A DNA stretch of 47,901 nt from Alistipes sp. GTDB taxonomy: Bacteria > Bacteroidota > Bacteroidia > Bacteroidales > Rikenellaceae. Position 1 is the first letter of the stretch; each line of letters opens with the position of its first letter. Below the pieces are notes generated by a model. It was not told the DNA's origin, did no database searches, and saw only the letters and a list, made by a program, of their open reading frames with translations. Where the stretch lies: positions 1 through 47,901 of the forward strand of contig JAFYRX010000064.1 of the NCBI GenBank assembly GCA_017546725.1, given 5' to 3'. Below are positions 17,060 to 25,722 of the stretch, one piece after another. The position numbers were made by a program, and so were the translations under genes.

Positions 17060-17100
17060 AGAGACTCCAATCCTCGCCTGAAGGCTCGGTGGAGTGACGT
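17060..17100 (+). repeat. D repeat copy
   Basis: Edges AGAGACTCCAATC and GTGGAGTGACGT with a new inner stem CCTCGCC/GGCTCGG. Confidence 0.75.
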
Positions 17101-17137
17101 GGGTAAAGATAAAAGTTAAAAGAGAGAAAGAAAACCT

Positions 17138-17782
17138 ATGGCAAAGATTTACATTCAATCATTTGGTGAAGAGGTGGGAAATGCCGTCTCGCACGGTGTG
17201 ATGAGCATACTGACGCTCATTGCGTTGCCCTTTGCAGCGGTGTGGTCATACGTCGCAAGTGGCGGTCAGGTGCAGACCGCAATAGGCGTGAGTATATTCT
17301 GCATTTCGATTTTTATGATGTTCCTCATATCGACGCTCTACCACTCGATGGCACCCGAGTCGAAGCACAAGGATGTCTTCCATATCTTGGACCATATATT
17401 TATATATGTAGCCATCGCAGGCTCATATACGCCCATTGCGCTGGATATCATCGGAGGCTGGCAGGGCATCGTGATTTTTGTGGTGCAGTGGGTAGCCGTG
17501 ATTTTTGGAATATTCTACAAGTCGTTGAGCCGCAAGTCGATACCCGCATTGAGTTTGAGCATCTATCTGGTGATGGGCTGGACTATTGTATTCTTCTTTC
17601 CGATATTTTTGCGCCACTCGTCGGCGATATTTATCTCGCTGATTGGTTTGGGTGGCGTGTTCTACACCATAGGTGCGGTGTTCTACGCGATGAAGAGTTT
17701 CAAGTACCACCATTTGGTTTGGCACCTGCTCATCAATCTCGCTGCGGCCTCGCACTTCGTGGCGATAGTATTCTTCCTGTAA
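17138..17782 (+). CDS. Hemolysin III/PAQR family membrane protein (YqfA-like)
   Basis: 214 residues with seven predicted membrane segments. Family signatures are the N-terminal GEEVGNAVSHG, the metal-ligand motif STLYHSM (near 70), the HILDH segment near 89 (metal ligand region) and the C-terminal HLLINLAAASHFVAI with paired His. Bacterial members are integral inner-membrane proteins implicated in membrane lipid homeostasis; the hemolysin label is historical. It ends 24 bases before a strong terminator. Confidence 0.9.
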   Translation: MAKIYIQSFGEEVGNAVSHGVMSILTLIALPFAAVWSYVASGGQVQTAIGVSIFCISIFMMFLISTLYHSMAPESKHKDVFHILDHIFIYVAIAGSYTPIALDIIGGWQGIVIFVVQWVAVIFGIFYKSLSRKSIPALSLSIYLVMGWTIVFFFPIFLRHSSAIFISLIGLGGVFYTIGAVFYAMKSFKYHHLVWHLLINLAAASHFVAIVFFL

Positions 17783-17805
17783 GAGATTTTATTTATCAAT
17801 ATCGA

Positions 17806-17841
17806 CAACTCTCCTTCTGCATTAGAGGGAGAGTTTTTTTG
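17806..17841 (+). terminator. Terminator after the hemolysin III-like gene
   Basis: Arms AACTCTCC and GGAGAGTT followed by seven T bases. Confidence 0.8.
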
Positions 17842-17979
17842 TATGCACCTCTAACGGCATCTTTTTCTGCCGAAAAAAAATCAAAAAATTTATCTTTTGT
17901 TGCTATTTGATTTTCAGCGACTTTTGGGGTGACGCTTGGCTATCTGTGTTAATTTATTGAATTTTTATTGTCAAAATAC

Positions 17980-18010
17980 TTGACAAACGGGGTTTCGTGT
18001 ATTATATTTG
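17980..18010 (+). promoter_or_regulatory. Promoter of the phage-like structural cluster
   Basis: TTGAC at 17980-17984, an 18-base spacer, then TATATTTG at 18003-18010. It fits the Bacteroidota housekeeping consensus, so the host sigma factor could transcribe the cluster. Expected transcript start is about 18016. Confidence 0.65.
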
Positions 18011-18121
18011 CATTGTCGTTAGTGACAAACAAAACCGTAAAATAGGGCGCAGGATATAGTTTAAGCCTGATTTGCAGATGTTTTAACACGAAACGACAGC
18101 GAATAAATCAAAGATAAATTA

Positions 18122-18268
18122 TTGAACATCGAAAATTCATATAAAATATGCCGAACAGAGCGAAATATCCACCGCACCGACATCGGAGTGCAACTGCCAG
18201 GAGTAGGCAGCGGCAGATATGAACATATCAACATAGATGGACGGAGAGTTTTCAACAAAGAGTTATGA
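18122..18268 (+). CDS. Possible small leader ORF (48 residues, TTG start)
   Basis: An open frame from TTG 18122 to TGA 18268 whose C-terminal part reads GVQLPGVGSGRYEHINIDG, which is protein-like rather than repeat-like. There is no ATG start, no known family and no clear ribosome site. It may be a remnant, a leader peptide or chance. Confidence 0.25.
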   Translation: MNIENSYKICRTERNIHRTDIGVQLPGVGSGRYEHINIDGRRVFNKEL

Positions 18269-18401
18269 GGGTTTAACGACCTATATAACAACAGATTACA
18301 TACTCTCTCCAACTATCAATCAACACAATATTAACCACCATTAACAATTTTATCAACACAAAGGCCGATTGCTCGGCCCGACCTTTAACACCCTGAAGAT
18401 T

Positions 18402-18806
18402 ATGAATCGCACCTTTTTGATTAATGCCATCGAGAGCATTGCGACGGCCGACGGCTACTCGTTCTACACCGACAGCGAAGAGAGAACATCGGAGCAGATT
18501 AAATCGTACCCTGCAGCGTGGTTACTACCTCCGAAATTTCAGCAGATGGAGGGCCGCAAACACGGCAAGGTGACCTACAGCCTGACACTCCACGCAATGG
18601 ATGCAGGGGCTAAACTATCACCCGCCCAGCGTGAGCAGACGTGGTCACGTCTGGAGGAGGAGTTGATAGAGATGTTCTCAAAACTATCGGACACAGAACG
18701 AGTCATAGCCGTCGAGAAACTCAAAATTCAACACTCGTCACTCTCGCTCACAACTCACGGAGAGGTGGCAGCAACGGCTACGGCCGATGTAGTAACCTTC
18801 TTCTAA
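18402..18806 (+). CDS. Small phage structural-type protein, first gene of the cluster
   Basis: 134 residues from ATG 18402. No signal peptide or membrane segment. Mixed alpha/beta protein with NAIESIATADGYSFYTDSEE at the start and a C-terminal beta stretch (SSLSLTTHGEVAATATADVVTFF). Size and position just before two tail-type genes would suit a tail-completion or neck protein, but no family motif is recognised and this is inference. It is separated by 38 bases from the next gene, in what looks like one transcript from the promoter at 18003. Confidence 0.65.
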   Translation: MNRTFLINAIESIATADGYSFYTDSEERTSEQIKSYPAAWLLPPKFQQMEGRKHGKVTYSLTLHAMDAGAKLSPAQREQTWSRLEEELIEMFSKLSDTERVIAVEKLKIQHSSLSLTTHGEVAATATADVVTFF

Positions 18807-18844
18807 CGAGCAACTAAACCACACACAAAAACCACAAAAAAACT

Positions 18845-19813
18845 ATGAAATTCACATCTATTCCAGAGGCCTACTCCTCATTTAACTCGCCACTCATCTA
18901 TGAGTTCGACAGCGAACAGGAGGCCAAAGACCTGTTGGTCGAGATAACCGACCTAACGACAAACGAGGTCATAGGCCGCAAGAGACTCTATGCCGCAACC
19001 GTCGGCAACATCGACATCGCCCCCTATGTGCGTCGCAGGGCCGTAGCACATCTGCCCGAGAACGTAGCATCGTGCGGGCTTGTGGAGATTGGCTCGCAGA
19101 TAAAGGTGCGTGTAACCATTGATGGCACAGCATCATCGTCACGCACTTTCATTGCGGCCAAAGTCGCTCCCGAAACCCATTACACACTTCTCACACACCA
19201 ACTGCTGCAACGCACGATGGCCCGCGACGAGTTCGACCTAATCGCATATTTCGCAATGCCCGATGCGGTTGTCGAGGTCGTGGTGGAGGCTACGGGCAAG
19301 GAGCGTGAGAGCATCACGATTGAGGCTGCGGGCGGTCATCGCTGCATAGCCGTAACGGCAGCCACGTTTGATGAGGCGACGGAGGAGTTGAGAGTGAAAA
19401 TAGTAATCGACGGCGAGATAGCCTCAACCATCGACTATGAGATTAAGCCCAACCTTAACGGGGCACGTCGCATAGCGTGGATAAACCGAGAACATTCGCC
19501 CGAGATTTACACCTTCCCACTACGCAAGGCCGTACTCATAGAGGCCACACGCAAACGCATAGCGACCATTTGGGGCAAGGAGGCCGCCGAGGTGGAACAT
19601 CACAACGAACTCAAATTGTTGTCGGCCTACGAGCCCGAGCGACAGATTGAAGCCCTGCAGGAGATTGTCGCCAGCCCCAAAGTTTGGCTCATAAAGGGCG
19701 GAGAGGTGCAGAACATCGACCTCAGGACCGACCGACTGTTCCACACATTGAATGAGGGTATGGGCATCGTAGAACTCGACATCCGCAGCGCAGAGGAGGG
19801 CGCAACATTATGA
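18845..19813 (+). CDS. Phage tail-associated protein, unknown family
   Basis: 322 residues, no signal peptide, rich in beta-strand patterns with repeated short Ig-like units (about 20-115, 120-205, 210-235). It overlaps the next gene by 4 bases (ATGA), so the two are translationally coupled. Proteins of this size preceding a large hub-like protein occur in Bacteroidales prophages, which supports a tail or baseplate role; exact function is not known. Frame fully open, no sign of decay. Confidence 0.65.
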   Translation: MKFTSIPEAYSSFNSPLIYEFDSEQEAKDLLVEITDLTTNEVIGRKRLYAATVGNIDIAPYVRRRAVAHLPENVASCGLVEIGSQIKVRVTIDGTASSSRTFIAAKVAPETHYTLLTHQLLQRTMARDEFDLIAYFAMPDAVVEVVVEATGKERESITIEAAGGHRCIAVTAATFDEATEELRVKIVIDGEIASTIDYEIKPNLNGARRIAWINREHSPEIYTFPLRKAVLIEATRKRIATIWGKEAAEVEHHNELKLLSAYEPERQIEALQEIVASPKVWLIKGGEVQNIDLRTDRLFHTLNEGMGIVELDIRSAEEGATL

Positions 19814-22212
19814 GGACAAGAGTAAAAATTGACGGCCGTTACTGCGACCTCGATGAGGATTTCTCGCCACCGAGAAACATCGTTGAGTTCTCCGATGAGG
19901 AGTACGCTCAAGGGGGCTCGCGCCGGGCGCATAAGGTGAAGATTACCCTGCCCTCATCCCCGACGAATGATGAGATTGCGGGCTTTGCGGCAGATGCCTT
20001 CGCGGCGGAGAGTTTCAACGCCGAGCCTCACACAGCCTCTATAGAGGTAGATGGGGTGGAGTTATTCAGCGGAGAGGCGGCTCTGGCGGCTATATCGCAC
20101 AAGGGTGAGGAGTTGCGATATGAGGTCATAATAACACGACAAGGCGATAACTGGCGAGCGATGTTGCACGACAGGCAACTGGCCGAGACCTCACTCGACT
20201 TCAACGCTACGCTCAACGGCGACACCATTGGTAAGAGTTGGCAGAAGGGCCGTGTGGTGATATTTCTGCCCGTACACTTCGACCAATACATCGCACCGTA
20301 TGACCAGCAGAGCCTCTATCCGCCTAATCACACTATGGGTGTCGAGAGTTATATGCCTTTTATCTCGGTGGCGGCCCTGCTAAAGCAGATTTTTGCCGAT
20401 GCGGGTTACGAGGTGGTAAGCCAATTCGTCGAGAGCGACCTGTTTCAAAAACTCCACATCTCGGGGCGTTATGAGCAGGCGGGCAAATCATCCGACAGAC
20501 TCGATGCAATAGCGGGATTCTGCGCAGGCCGCAAGGTCGAGGCTACCACTACGGCCGACTCCGTAGGGCGAGCCTATATGTCACAGGCTGTGCTTAACAG
20601 TTCGCTGGGCTCGTTTGTCGATACCGCCGACAGCGATGTTGCGCCCGACCTCTATGACAACAGCCGAGCGTTGGATGTCGAGGCCATACGCCTTAACTAC
20701 AAGTCGCCGATAAGCACCACCGTGAGGTTTGAGTTGCTGATAAACTACACCACCGACTACATCATCGCCACACGCCAAAGGCTCAAATGCTTCGACAGCA
20801 TCTACCTGGGGCCCAACTGCGATATGACCATCAAGGTGGCAAACCCGCTGAAGGACAGACGCAACCAGATGCAGCCCAACACGACCTATCACTGCATAAT
20901 CTTTGACCACGCTACGGGCGACAGATACCGCATCATAGCGACAACAACGCAGGGTGAGGTCATCGTACAGGAGTTTGCTGCACGTTCGGCAAAGGTGACA
21001 ATGCCAACAGGGCTGACGAGTGCCGAATGCCGTTTGGAGGTGAAGGACAGGTATGGCGACTTTGTACCTTATGGCAACGATTGGGCTATGTACGACGGCT
21101 TTGTCGAGGATAGAGGCACGACGGATGTCACGATGAGGGTATCGACCACCCCCGAAGAGTTGGGGCCATCCGTCACGCGATACTTCGATATGATGTATCT
21201 CTACGGAGCCGAGCAGGGACAGAGCATCACGCTGAAGAGCGATTGCCGTTTGCGAACAATCTTTTCGCCTACGCCTTCGCTGGGCTCTGCGCTCACTTTG
21301 CCCGATATTATGCACTACGACTGTACGCAGGAGGAGTTTGTCGATGCTCTGCAACAACTCTTCAACCTGAGAATCTGCGTGCAGGGAGGTAAGGTCTATA
21401 TCGAGCCAAAAGGCGACTTCTACAGCGGGCAGGAGTGTGACCTGAGCGACCGCATAGTACTCTCGGAGGAGATTCGGGCCGAGGAGTTGGCGGCAGAACA
21501 TCGCTCGACACTGCAACTCGGCTACCGTGCAGAGAGCAATGGTGTGGTCGATAGATTCAACAACGCCACAGGGCAGAAGTTGGGGCGCTGGAGCATCGAC
21601 TGTCAATCGTCGCTCGCCGAGCAGGGTATCGAGCGCAACAACAACCCGCTCTTTTGCCCTACGTTATCGGCTACGGGGATTCTTGCCTCGGCACCTTCGG
21701 CGGCCTTGTTGCAGGTGGGTGACCGCGACAGCGAGGAGCAGGGTGATAGCGTAATGCGAATAGTACGTTACGAGGGTACGCAGTCTTTGCGAGGCAGTGA
21801 ACGCTGGGTATTTCCCACCTTTGGCTCGACATATCCGTTAGCGGCATTTCACTACCCCGCAGGGCAGACCGAGAACGACGGTGCGGCCATAGTGGGAGAT
21901 ACCAAAGCCGCAGGACCTGCAGAGCCTTTCACCCTGTGCTTCGAGTCGAGAGATGGTGCAGAGGGGTTAAAGACCTATTACGAAGAGGAACTATCGACAT
22001 TAGCGCGACGACGCAGAATGCGCGTAGGATTGAGGGTAAGTCCCGAGGAGTTGCAACAACTCACCGATTATGAGGCTGCGGAGCCTTCACGTCGTTCGCT
22101 TTTCAGATTGGGACTCGGGCAGAAGGCTCTCTACCGTTTGTATGGGATAGAGGGTTATGATGCCGCGACAGGGGTGGCCTACTGCGTAATGGAGAGGACG
22201 GAGAGAGATTAA
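19810..22212 (+). CDS. Large tail hub/baseplate-type phage protein
   Basis: 800 residues, the largest protein of the cluster. The start at 19810 is fixed by the ATGA overlap. The N-terminal part (VKIDGRYCDLDEDFSPPRNIVEFSD) is followed by a region resembling tail hub proteins that process coordinates in domains (about 60-260), and long beta-rich stretches up to residue 560 (VGRAYMSQAVLNSS, LRICVQGGKVYIEPKGDFYSG). No hydrolase motif or tape-measure-like helix is seen. Role in tail assembly or host contact is inference from size, composition and neighbours. Confidence 0.65.
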   Translation: MRTRVKIDGRYCDLDEDFSPPRNIVEFSDEEYAQGGSRRAHKVKITLPSSPTNDEIAGFAADAFAAESFNAEPHTASIEVDGVELFSGEAALAAISHKGEELRYEVIITRQGDNWRAMLHDRQLAETSLDFNATLNGDTIGKSWQKGRVVIFLPVHFDQYIAPYDQQSLYPPNHTMGVESYMPFISVAALLKQIFADAGYEVVSQFVESDLFQKLHISGRYEQAGKSSDRLDAIAGFCAGRKVEATTTADSVGRAYMSQAVLNSSLGSFVDTADSDVAPDLYDNSRALDVEAIRLNYKSPISTTVRFELLINYTTDYIIATRQRLKCFDSIYLGPNCDMTIKVANPLKDRRNQMQPNTTYHCIIFDHATGDRYRIIATTTQGEVIVQEFAARSAKVTMPTGLTSAECRLEVKDRYGDFVPYGNDWAMYDGFVEDRGTTDVTMRVSTTPEELGPSVTRYFDMMYLYGAEQGQSITLKSDCRLRTIFSPTPSLGSALTLPDIMHYDCTQEEFVDALQQLFNLRICVQGGKVYIEPKGDFYSGQECDLSDRIVLSEEIRAEELAAEHRSTLQLGYRAESNGVVDRFNNATGQKLGRWSIDCQSSLAEQGIERNNNPLFCPTLSATGILASAPSAALLQVGDRDSEEQGDSVMRIVRYEGTQSLRGSERWVFPTFGSTYPLAAFHYPAGQTENDGAAIVGDTKAAGPAEPFTLCFESRDGAEGLKTYYEEELSTLARRRRMRVGLRVSPEELQQLTDYEAAEPSRRSLFRLGLGQKALYRLYGIEGYDAATGVAYCVMERTERD

Positions 22213-22271
22213 TCCGCCTTAAATTAAGTCCGTAAGGAAAAACAATTAAACACAAACCAACAAAAAAACTT

Positions 22272-23366
22272 ATGCAAACAAAAATCACAATCAGAAACGA
22301 AGCCCAGACCTGCTACATCGACATCGAGGGTACAATCGGAGTGCCCGAACAGCATCAGTTCGAGAATGCCTCGTCACGGGTAGCAACCTTCGAGACCTTC
22401 CAACGTGAGGTGGCCCGCATAAGCGAGGTAGCCGCAACGTCGGTGGTGGTGAACATACGCTCGACGGGTGGTGACGTGAACGATGCTCTGCTCATCTATG
22501 AGGCCTTGCAGGGACTCGATGCACGCATTACCACACGCTGCTACGGCTACACCGCCTCGGCAGCTACAATCATCGCACAGGCCGCCGACAAGGGGTGTCG
22601 CGAGATTTCGAGCAACGCGCTCTACCTGATTCACAACTCGATGTGTGCCATCGAGGGCAATGCCTCGACCTTGGAGAGCCGTGCCGAACTCCTTCGCAAG
22701 ACAGATGAAAGATTGGCACACCTCTACGCCCAGCACTCGGAGCGTGATGCGGCAACATTCGCCTGCTTGATGGCCGAGAACAATGGCGAGGGCCGCTGGC
22801 TCACAGCCGAGGAGACGGTAGAGGCTGGCTTGGCCGACAAGATTATCGACAACCTCATTGTAGGCTCGCTGATTCCCGATGCAGAGGATGCAGAGGGTAA
22901 TGCCGATGCTGATGCAACCGCTACGACCTCTGCGGGAGATGAGGCCCTGCCTCAAAACCGAGGAGCAAAGGGCGGCAAGCAGGATGTAAAGAAGGCTGTA
23001 AACCGTGCTGTCGGGGCATTGTTAGGCTATCTGTTGCGCCGATTCTCATACCGCTGGGAGCAGTGGATGGACAACATCCAGCAGAAACGCGAGGAGCGAC
23101 AGCAAGCAGAAGATACGGCAGCAAAGAGTGTGCCTGCCGAGAATCAATCAGCCGAGAGTGTGCCCACGCAGGGGGAGCAATTACCGCAAGCAGCGGCAAC
23201 ACATAAGGCGGCCCAACATCGCTCGGCATTGCTCTTCAGCGAGGGACAGCGACTTTACAAACCCTCGAGAGTGAAGCCCACCGAGGACCCCTCGATGAAC
23301 CAGCCGAACACAGGCTCTAACTTCTCGGCCTACGCCGAGGATGCCAGAGCATTTGGCAGGTATTAG
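22272..23366 (+). CDS. ClpP-like prohead protease with scaffold-like C-terminal extension
   Basis: 364 residues. Residues 1-200 form a ClpP/S14 fold: oxyanion segment STGGDVNDALLIYEALQ (64-80), nucleophile Ser96 in GYTASAAT and His121 in LIHNSM, then GRWLTAEETVEAGLADKI near 175-191. Phage members cut scaffold and capsid proteins during head maturation. Residues 205-364 are low-complexity and Gln/Ala/Glu-rich, with an amphipathic helix (LLRRFSYRWEQWMDNIQ), and could serve as a fused scaffold (inference). It lies 59 bases after the hub gene and is separated from the capsid gene by a repeat block. Confidence 0.85.
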   Translation: MQTKITIRNEAQTCYIDIEGTIGVPEQHQFENASSRVATFETFQREVARISEVAATSVVVNIRSTGGDVNDALLIYEALQGLDARITTRCYGYTASAATIIAQAADKGCREISSNALYLIHNSMCAIEGNASTLESRAELLRKTDERLAHLYAQHSERDAATFACLMAENNGEGRWLTAEETVEAGLADKIIDNLIVGSLIPDAEDAEGNADADATATTSAGDEALPQNRGAKGGKQDVKKAVNRAVGALLGYLLRRFSYRWEQWMDNIQQKREERQQAEDTAAKSVPAENQSAESVPTQGEQLPQAAATHKAAQHRSALLFSEGQRLYKPSRVKPTEDPSMNQPNTGSNFSAYAEDARAFGRY

Positions 23367-23416
23367 GGTTTGGGGCGAGCCCAAATAATTCAGAATTCAA
23401 AATTTAGAATTCAGAA

Positions 23417-23474
23417 TTACAGACTCCTCCGTCACACCTTGCGGTGTGCCACCTCCTCTAACTTAGAGGAGGAA
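23417..23474 (+). repeat. Repeat A copy 10
   Basis: Inner stem is CACACC/GGTGTG, a third stem type; outer stem standard. Confidence 0.85.
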
Positions 23475-23494
23475 ATAGTTGGACTTCCAATTTT

Positions 23495-23538
23495 AGAGAC
23501 TCCAATCAAAATCGACAAGCGATTTTGTGGAGTGACGT
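23495..23538 (+). repeat. D repeat copy
   Basis: Edges AGAGACTCCAATC and GTGGAGTGACGT, inner arms AAAATCG/CGATTTT. Confidence 0.8.
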
Positions 23539-23549
23539 GAAGAAATAAA

Positions 23550-23598
23550 AATTCTCCCTCTGTGTCAGAGGGAGTACCCTTTAGGGGGAGGGAGTCAG
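23550..23598 (+). repeat. Repeat C copy 4
   Basis: Variant arms CTCCCTCTGTG and CAGAGGGAG, pairing kept; then TACCCTTTAGGGGGAGGGAG. Confidence 0.8.
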
Positions 23599-23641
23599 TA
23601 AAACAACAAAAAAAACATTAACCACAAAAAAACTTTTTATT

Positions 23642-24643
23642 ATGTCAAACATTATTGTAAACCCAAAGAACTACACAGGTCACGAACTTGAAACAATCTT
23701 TTTCCGCCCGTTGCTTTCGGGCCCCACTGCCGAGCAGTTGGGTATCCGCATCTTGTACAATATGCCGATGCCTACCGTAGTGCAGATGTGGGACCACTCG
23801 AACAACGTGCTAAAGCCCTTTGACGAGAACTCATCGTGGAGCGGCGGCTCGAAGTCAACCCACTACCAAAAGACAATCCCTATGGCACGTGTGAAGGCCG
23901 AGAACGCATTCTCGGCAAGCGACTACTTCTCGACAATCTTCGAACTCATCACCAACCGCGCCGACATAAATATGGAGGATTTGACAGGTACCGAGTTGGA
24001 GGCTGCCGAGACCGAGTTGTTCCGTCGTGCCATTGCCGAGAGCATCCGTATGAATCTCTGGTTGGGCGACAAGGGTGGCTCTTATGAGACAGGCTACACA
24101 AGTTTCGACGGCTTATTGAAGTTGGTAGCCGAGCGCGTGAAGAACAACAACTTCTACTACGCAAAGCCCAACCTCGATGCCCACTTGGGCGATTATCTGG
24201 TGTCGGAGATTTTCGACCTGATGGTAACCAACGCAAGTCCCCGCCTGAAGGGCCTCTACAACGAGGGCGAGGTGGCATTCTTCGTGTCGCCCTACATCTA
24301 CACTCTCTATGAGCAGTACCTCAACACCAACTTCGGTGCGGCAGCATACGGCGACTTGCAGAACGGCCGCCGCTGCTTGATGTATCGTGGCTTCCCCATC
24401 GTGGAGATTAACCTCGAGCCCGCAATCTCGTCATCGAAGTTGTCGCAGGACTTCATCCTTTTCACCGACCGCCGCAACCTTGTGATGGCCGTAAATACTG
24501 CCGACAGCCCCGGCTCGGAGGTACGTATGTGGTACAACCCCGACGAGATGGAGAACCGTCAGCGTGCAGTGTTTGCCATCGGTTGCGAGGTGTTGGATGA
24601 TGAGTTGGTATGTGCATTCATCAACCAGGAGGAAGAGGAGTAG
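23642..24643 (+). CDS. Major capsid protein, HK97-type fold (predicted)
   Basis: 333 residues, soluble, no signal peptide. Resembles Bacteroidales phage major capsid proteins in size and composition: an N-terminal arm (ELETIFFRPLLSGPTAEQLG), a spine-like central helix region (about 95-135), the segment YTSFDGLLKLV, and a C-terminal part with WYNPDEMENRQRAVFAIGCEVLDDELVCAF. Position after the protease gene fits the usual protease-capsid order. It starts a second transcription unit after a repeat block. The assignment rests on family resemblance and context and has not been tested by structure. Confidence 0.8.
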   Translation: MSNIIVNPKNYTGHELETIFFRPLLSGPTAEQLGIRILYNMPMPTVVQMWDHSNNVLKPFDENSSWSGGSKSTHYQKTIPMARVKAENAFSASDYFSTIFELITNRADINMEDLTGTELEAAETELFRRAIAESIRMNLWLGDKGGSYETGYTSFDGLLKLVAERVKNNNFYYAKPNLDAHLGDYLVSEIFDLMVTNASPRLKGLYNEGEVAFFVSPYIYTLYEQYLNTNFGAAAYGDLQNGRRCLMYRGFPIVEINLEPAISSSKLSQDFILFTDRRNLVMAVNTADSPGSEVRMWYNPDEMENRQRAVFAIGCEVLDDELVCAFINQEEEE

Positions 24644-24665
24644 GAATTAAAAACAGCGTAAGAAG

Positions 24666-25127
24666 ATGACCGAAAATAAGTTTTACAAACCTGTGGGCGG
24701 CATCTTATCGGCAGAGTTATTCTTCGCCTCGGAGGTTAACACCGCAGGGGATTTACCCGAAGGCAAAGGGGTGGCCGTAGAGTTAATCGACGATGAATCG
24801 ACGTATGAGGAACTTTTTTCGGCCAGCAACGGCTTGGTGAGCGTGCAACACACGCTCACCCTTGTCGCCGACAGGAACAGGGCTAACGAATGGCTGCAAA
24901 GAGAGTTCTTGGAGCGTTGCTCGACGGAGGGTGCGGTGGCACACATCGTCTTCGCCAGCAAGGAGGAGATTAAGGTTGGCTACTGCCCACGCTTTCTTGT
25001 CGAGCAGGCTTTGCGTCTGGACTCGCTGCGATTCTCATCGGGCGACAGGCTCAACGCCTCGCCCCGAGTGACGCTCACGCTGAAGTGCCACGACACCCAC
25101 TCGGCTATAGGAATTCAGAATGCATAA
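24666..25127 (+). CDS. Phage structural protein of unknown type next to the capsid gene
   Basis: 153 residues, 22 bases downstream of the capsid gene. Beta-rich, with GGILSAELFFASEV at the start, a basic middle (LVADRNRANEWLQREFLERC) and a C-terminal strand run (NASPRVTLTLKCHDTH). No catalytic motif is evident. Head decoration, neck or tail-tube roles would all fit its size and place. It ends directly at repeat C copy 5. Confidence 0.6.
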   Translation: MTENKFYKPVGGILSAELFFASEVNTAGDLPEGKGVAVELIDDESTYEELFSASNGLVSVQHTLTLVADRNRANEWLQREFLERCSTEGAVAHIVFASKEEIKVGYCPRFLVEQALRLDSLRFSSGDRLNASPRVTLTLKCHDTHSAIGIQNA

Positions 25128-25128
25128 A

Positions 25129-25179
25129 AATTCTCCCTCTAAGGTAGAGGGAGTACCCTTTAGGGGGAGGGAGTCTGCT
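25129..25179 (+). repeat. Repeat C copy 5
   Basis: Begins at the very end of the preceding gene; arms CTCCCTCTAA and TAGAGGGAG. Confidence 0.8.
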
Positions 25180-25194
25180 TTGAGATGAAAGATG

Positions 25195-25252
25195 GACAGA
25201 CTCCTCCGTCACACCTTTGGTGTGCCACCTCCTCTAACTTAGAGGAGGAATT
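25195..25252 (+). repeat. Repeat A copy 11
   Basis: Inner arms CACACC and GGTGTG; joined to C5 by a short spacer. Confidence 0.85.
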
Positions 25253-25263
25253 AATTTGAAATA

Positions 25264-25478
25264 ATTACCGTGCGAAGCCTAATCGCAGCAGATGAATTTT
25301 AGGAAATAGGATAAGCGGAGAAATTTCCGTTAAAAAACGGAGAACTTTTCACGTAGTAAAAGTGCGGATGCATCCGTTTTAGGAAATTTATTCGGTTAGC
25401 CCCTAAAATTTATCACTGCGCCGCTTTTTGTTCACCTTTTTACGGCTAAAAAGGTGAATAAGACACGAAGTGGATTAA
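25264..25478 (+). repeat. Repeat B copy 3
   Basis: Full-length B from CCGTGCGAAGCC to CACGAAGTGGATTAA. The inner segment reads GTGCGGATGCATCC where most copies have ACGCGAAGGCGTCC; the hairpin pairing is kept. Confidence 0.9.
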
Positions 25479-25526
25479 GTAGGGAGGGAGTAAAGAGCCT
25501 GAACGTGGGAGATTAATCCGCTACGC

Positions 25527-25585
25527 GGCTTTTCACTGCTACGGCTCGGCAAAGTATGTAAACATACTCTGCTCTCGCCTTAATC
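25527..25585 (+). repeat. Repeat F copy 3 (partial)
   Basis: CGGCTCGGCAAAGTATG with arms TATGT and ACATA; the end of F is missing. Confidence 0.55.
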
Positions 25586-25588
25586 GCA

Positions 25589-25630
25589 ACTTTCCAATCA
25601 AAATCGACAAGCGATTTTGTGGAGTGACGT
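25589..25630 (+). repeat. D repeat copy
   Basis: Left edge altered to TTTCCAATC; right edge GTGGAGTGACGT intact. Confidence 0.7.
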
Positions 25631-25722
25631 ATTCTACAAAAGAAAATTTTGAATTATGCATTATGCAATTTTGAATTTCATTGGCCCTTCAAAAACCAAC
25701 AAACACTAAAAACCAAAACATT

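Larger units (their letters stand above)
17842..18401 (+). other. Promoter and long leader of the phage-like cluster
   Basis: 560 bases without a called gene and without any of the dispersed repeats. It carries a strong promoter at 17980-18010, a leader of nearly 390 bases and one possible 48-codon ORF. No prophage attachment site or tRNA is visible. Confidence 0.6.
23367..23641. other. Host repeat block inside the phage-like cluster (protease/capsid)
   Basis: 275 bases that hold A10, a D copy and C4, the same families found throughout the chromosome segment. The final 40 bases are an A-rich leader to the capsid gene. Confidence 0.8.
25128..25722. other. Repeat block inside the phage-like cluster (capsid/portal)
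   Basis: 595 bases with C5, A11, B3, partial F3 and a D copy. The last 90 bases are AT-rich leader of the portal gene. No gene is supported. Confidence 0.8.

Noticed and set aside
18061-18312. 83-codon minus-strand frame in the leader of the phage-like cluster
   Set aside because: No family pattern, leucine-rich by chance, and opposite to a strong promoter; not supported.
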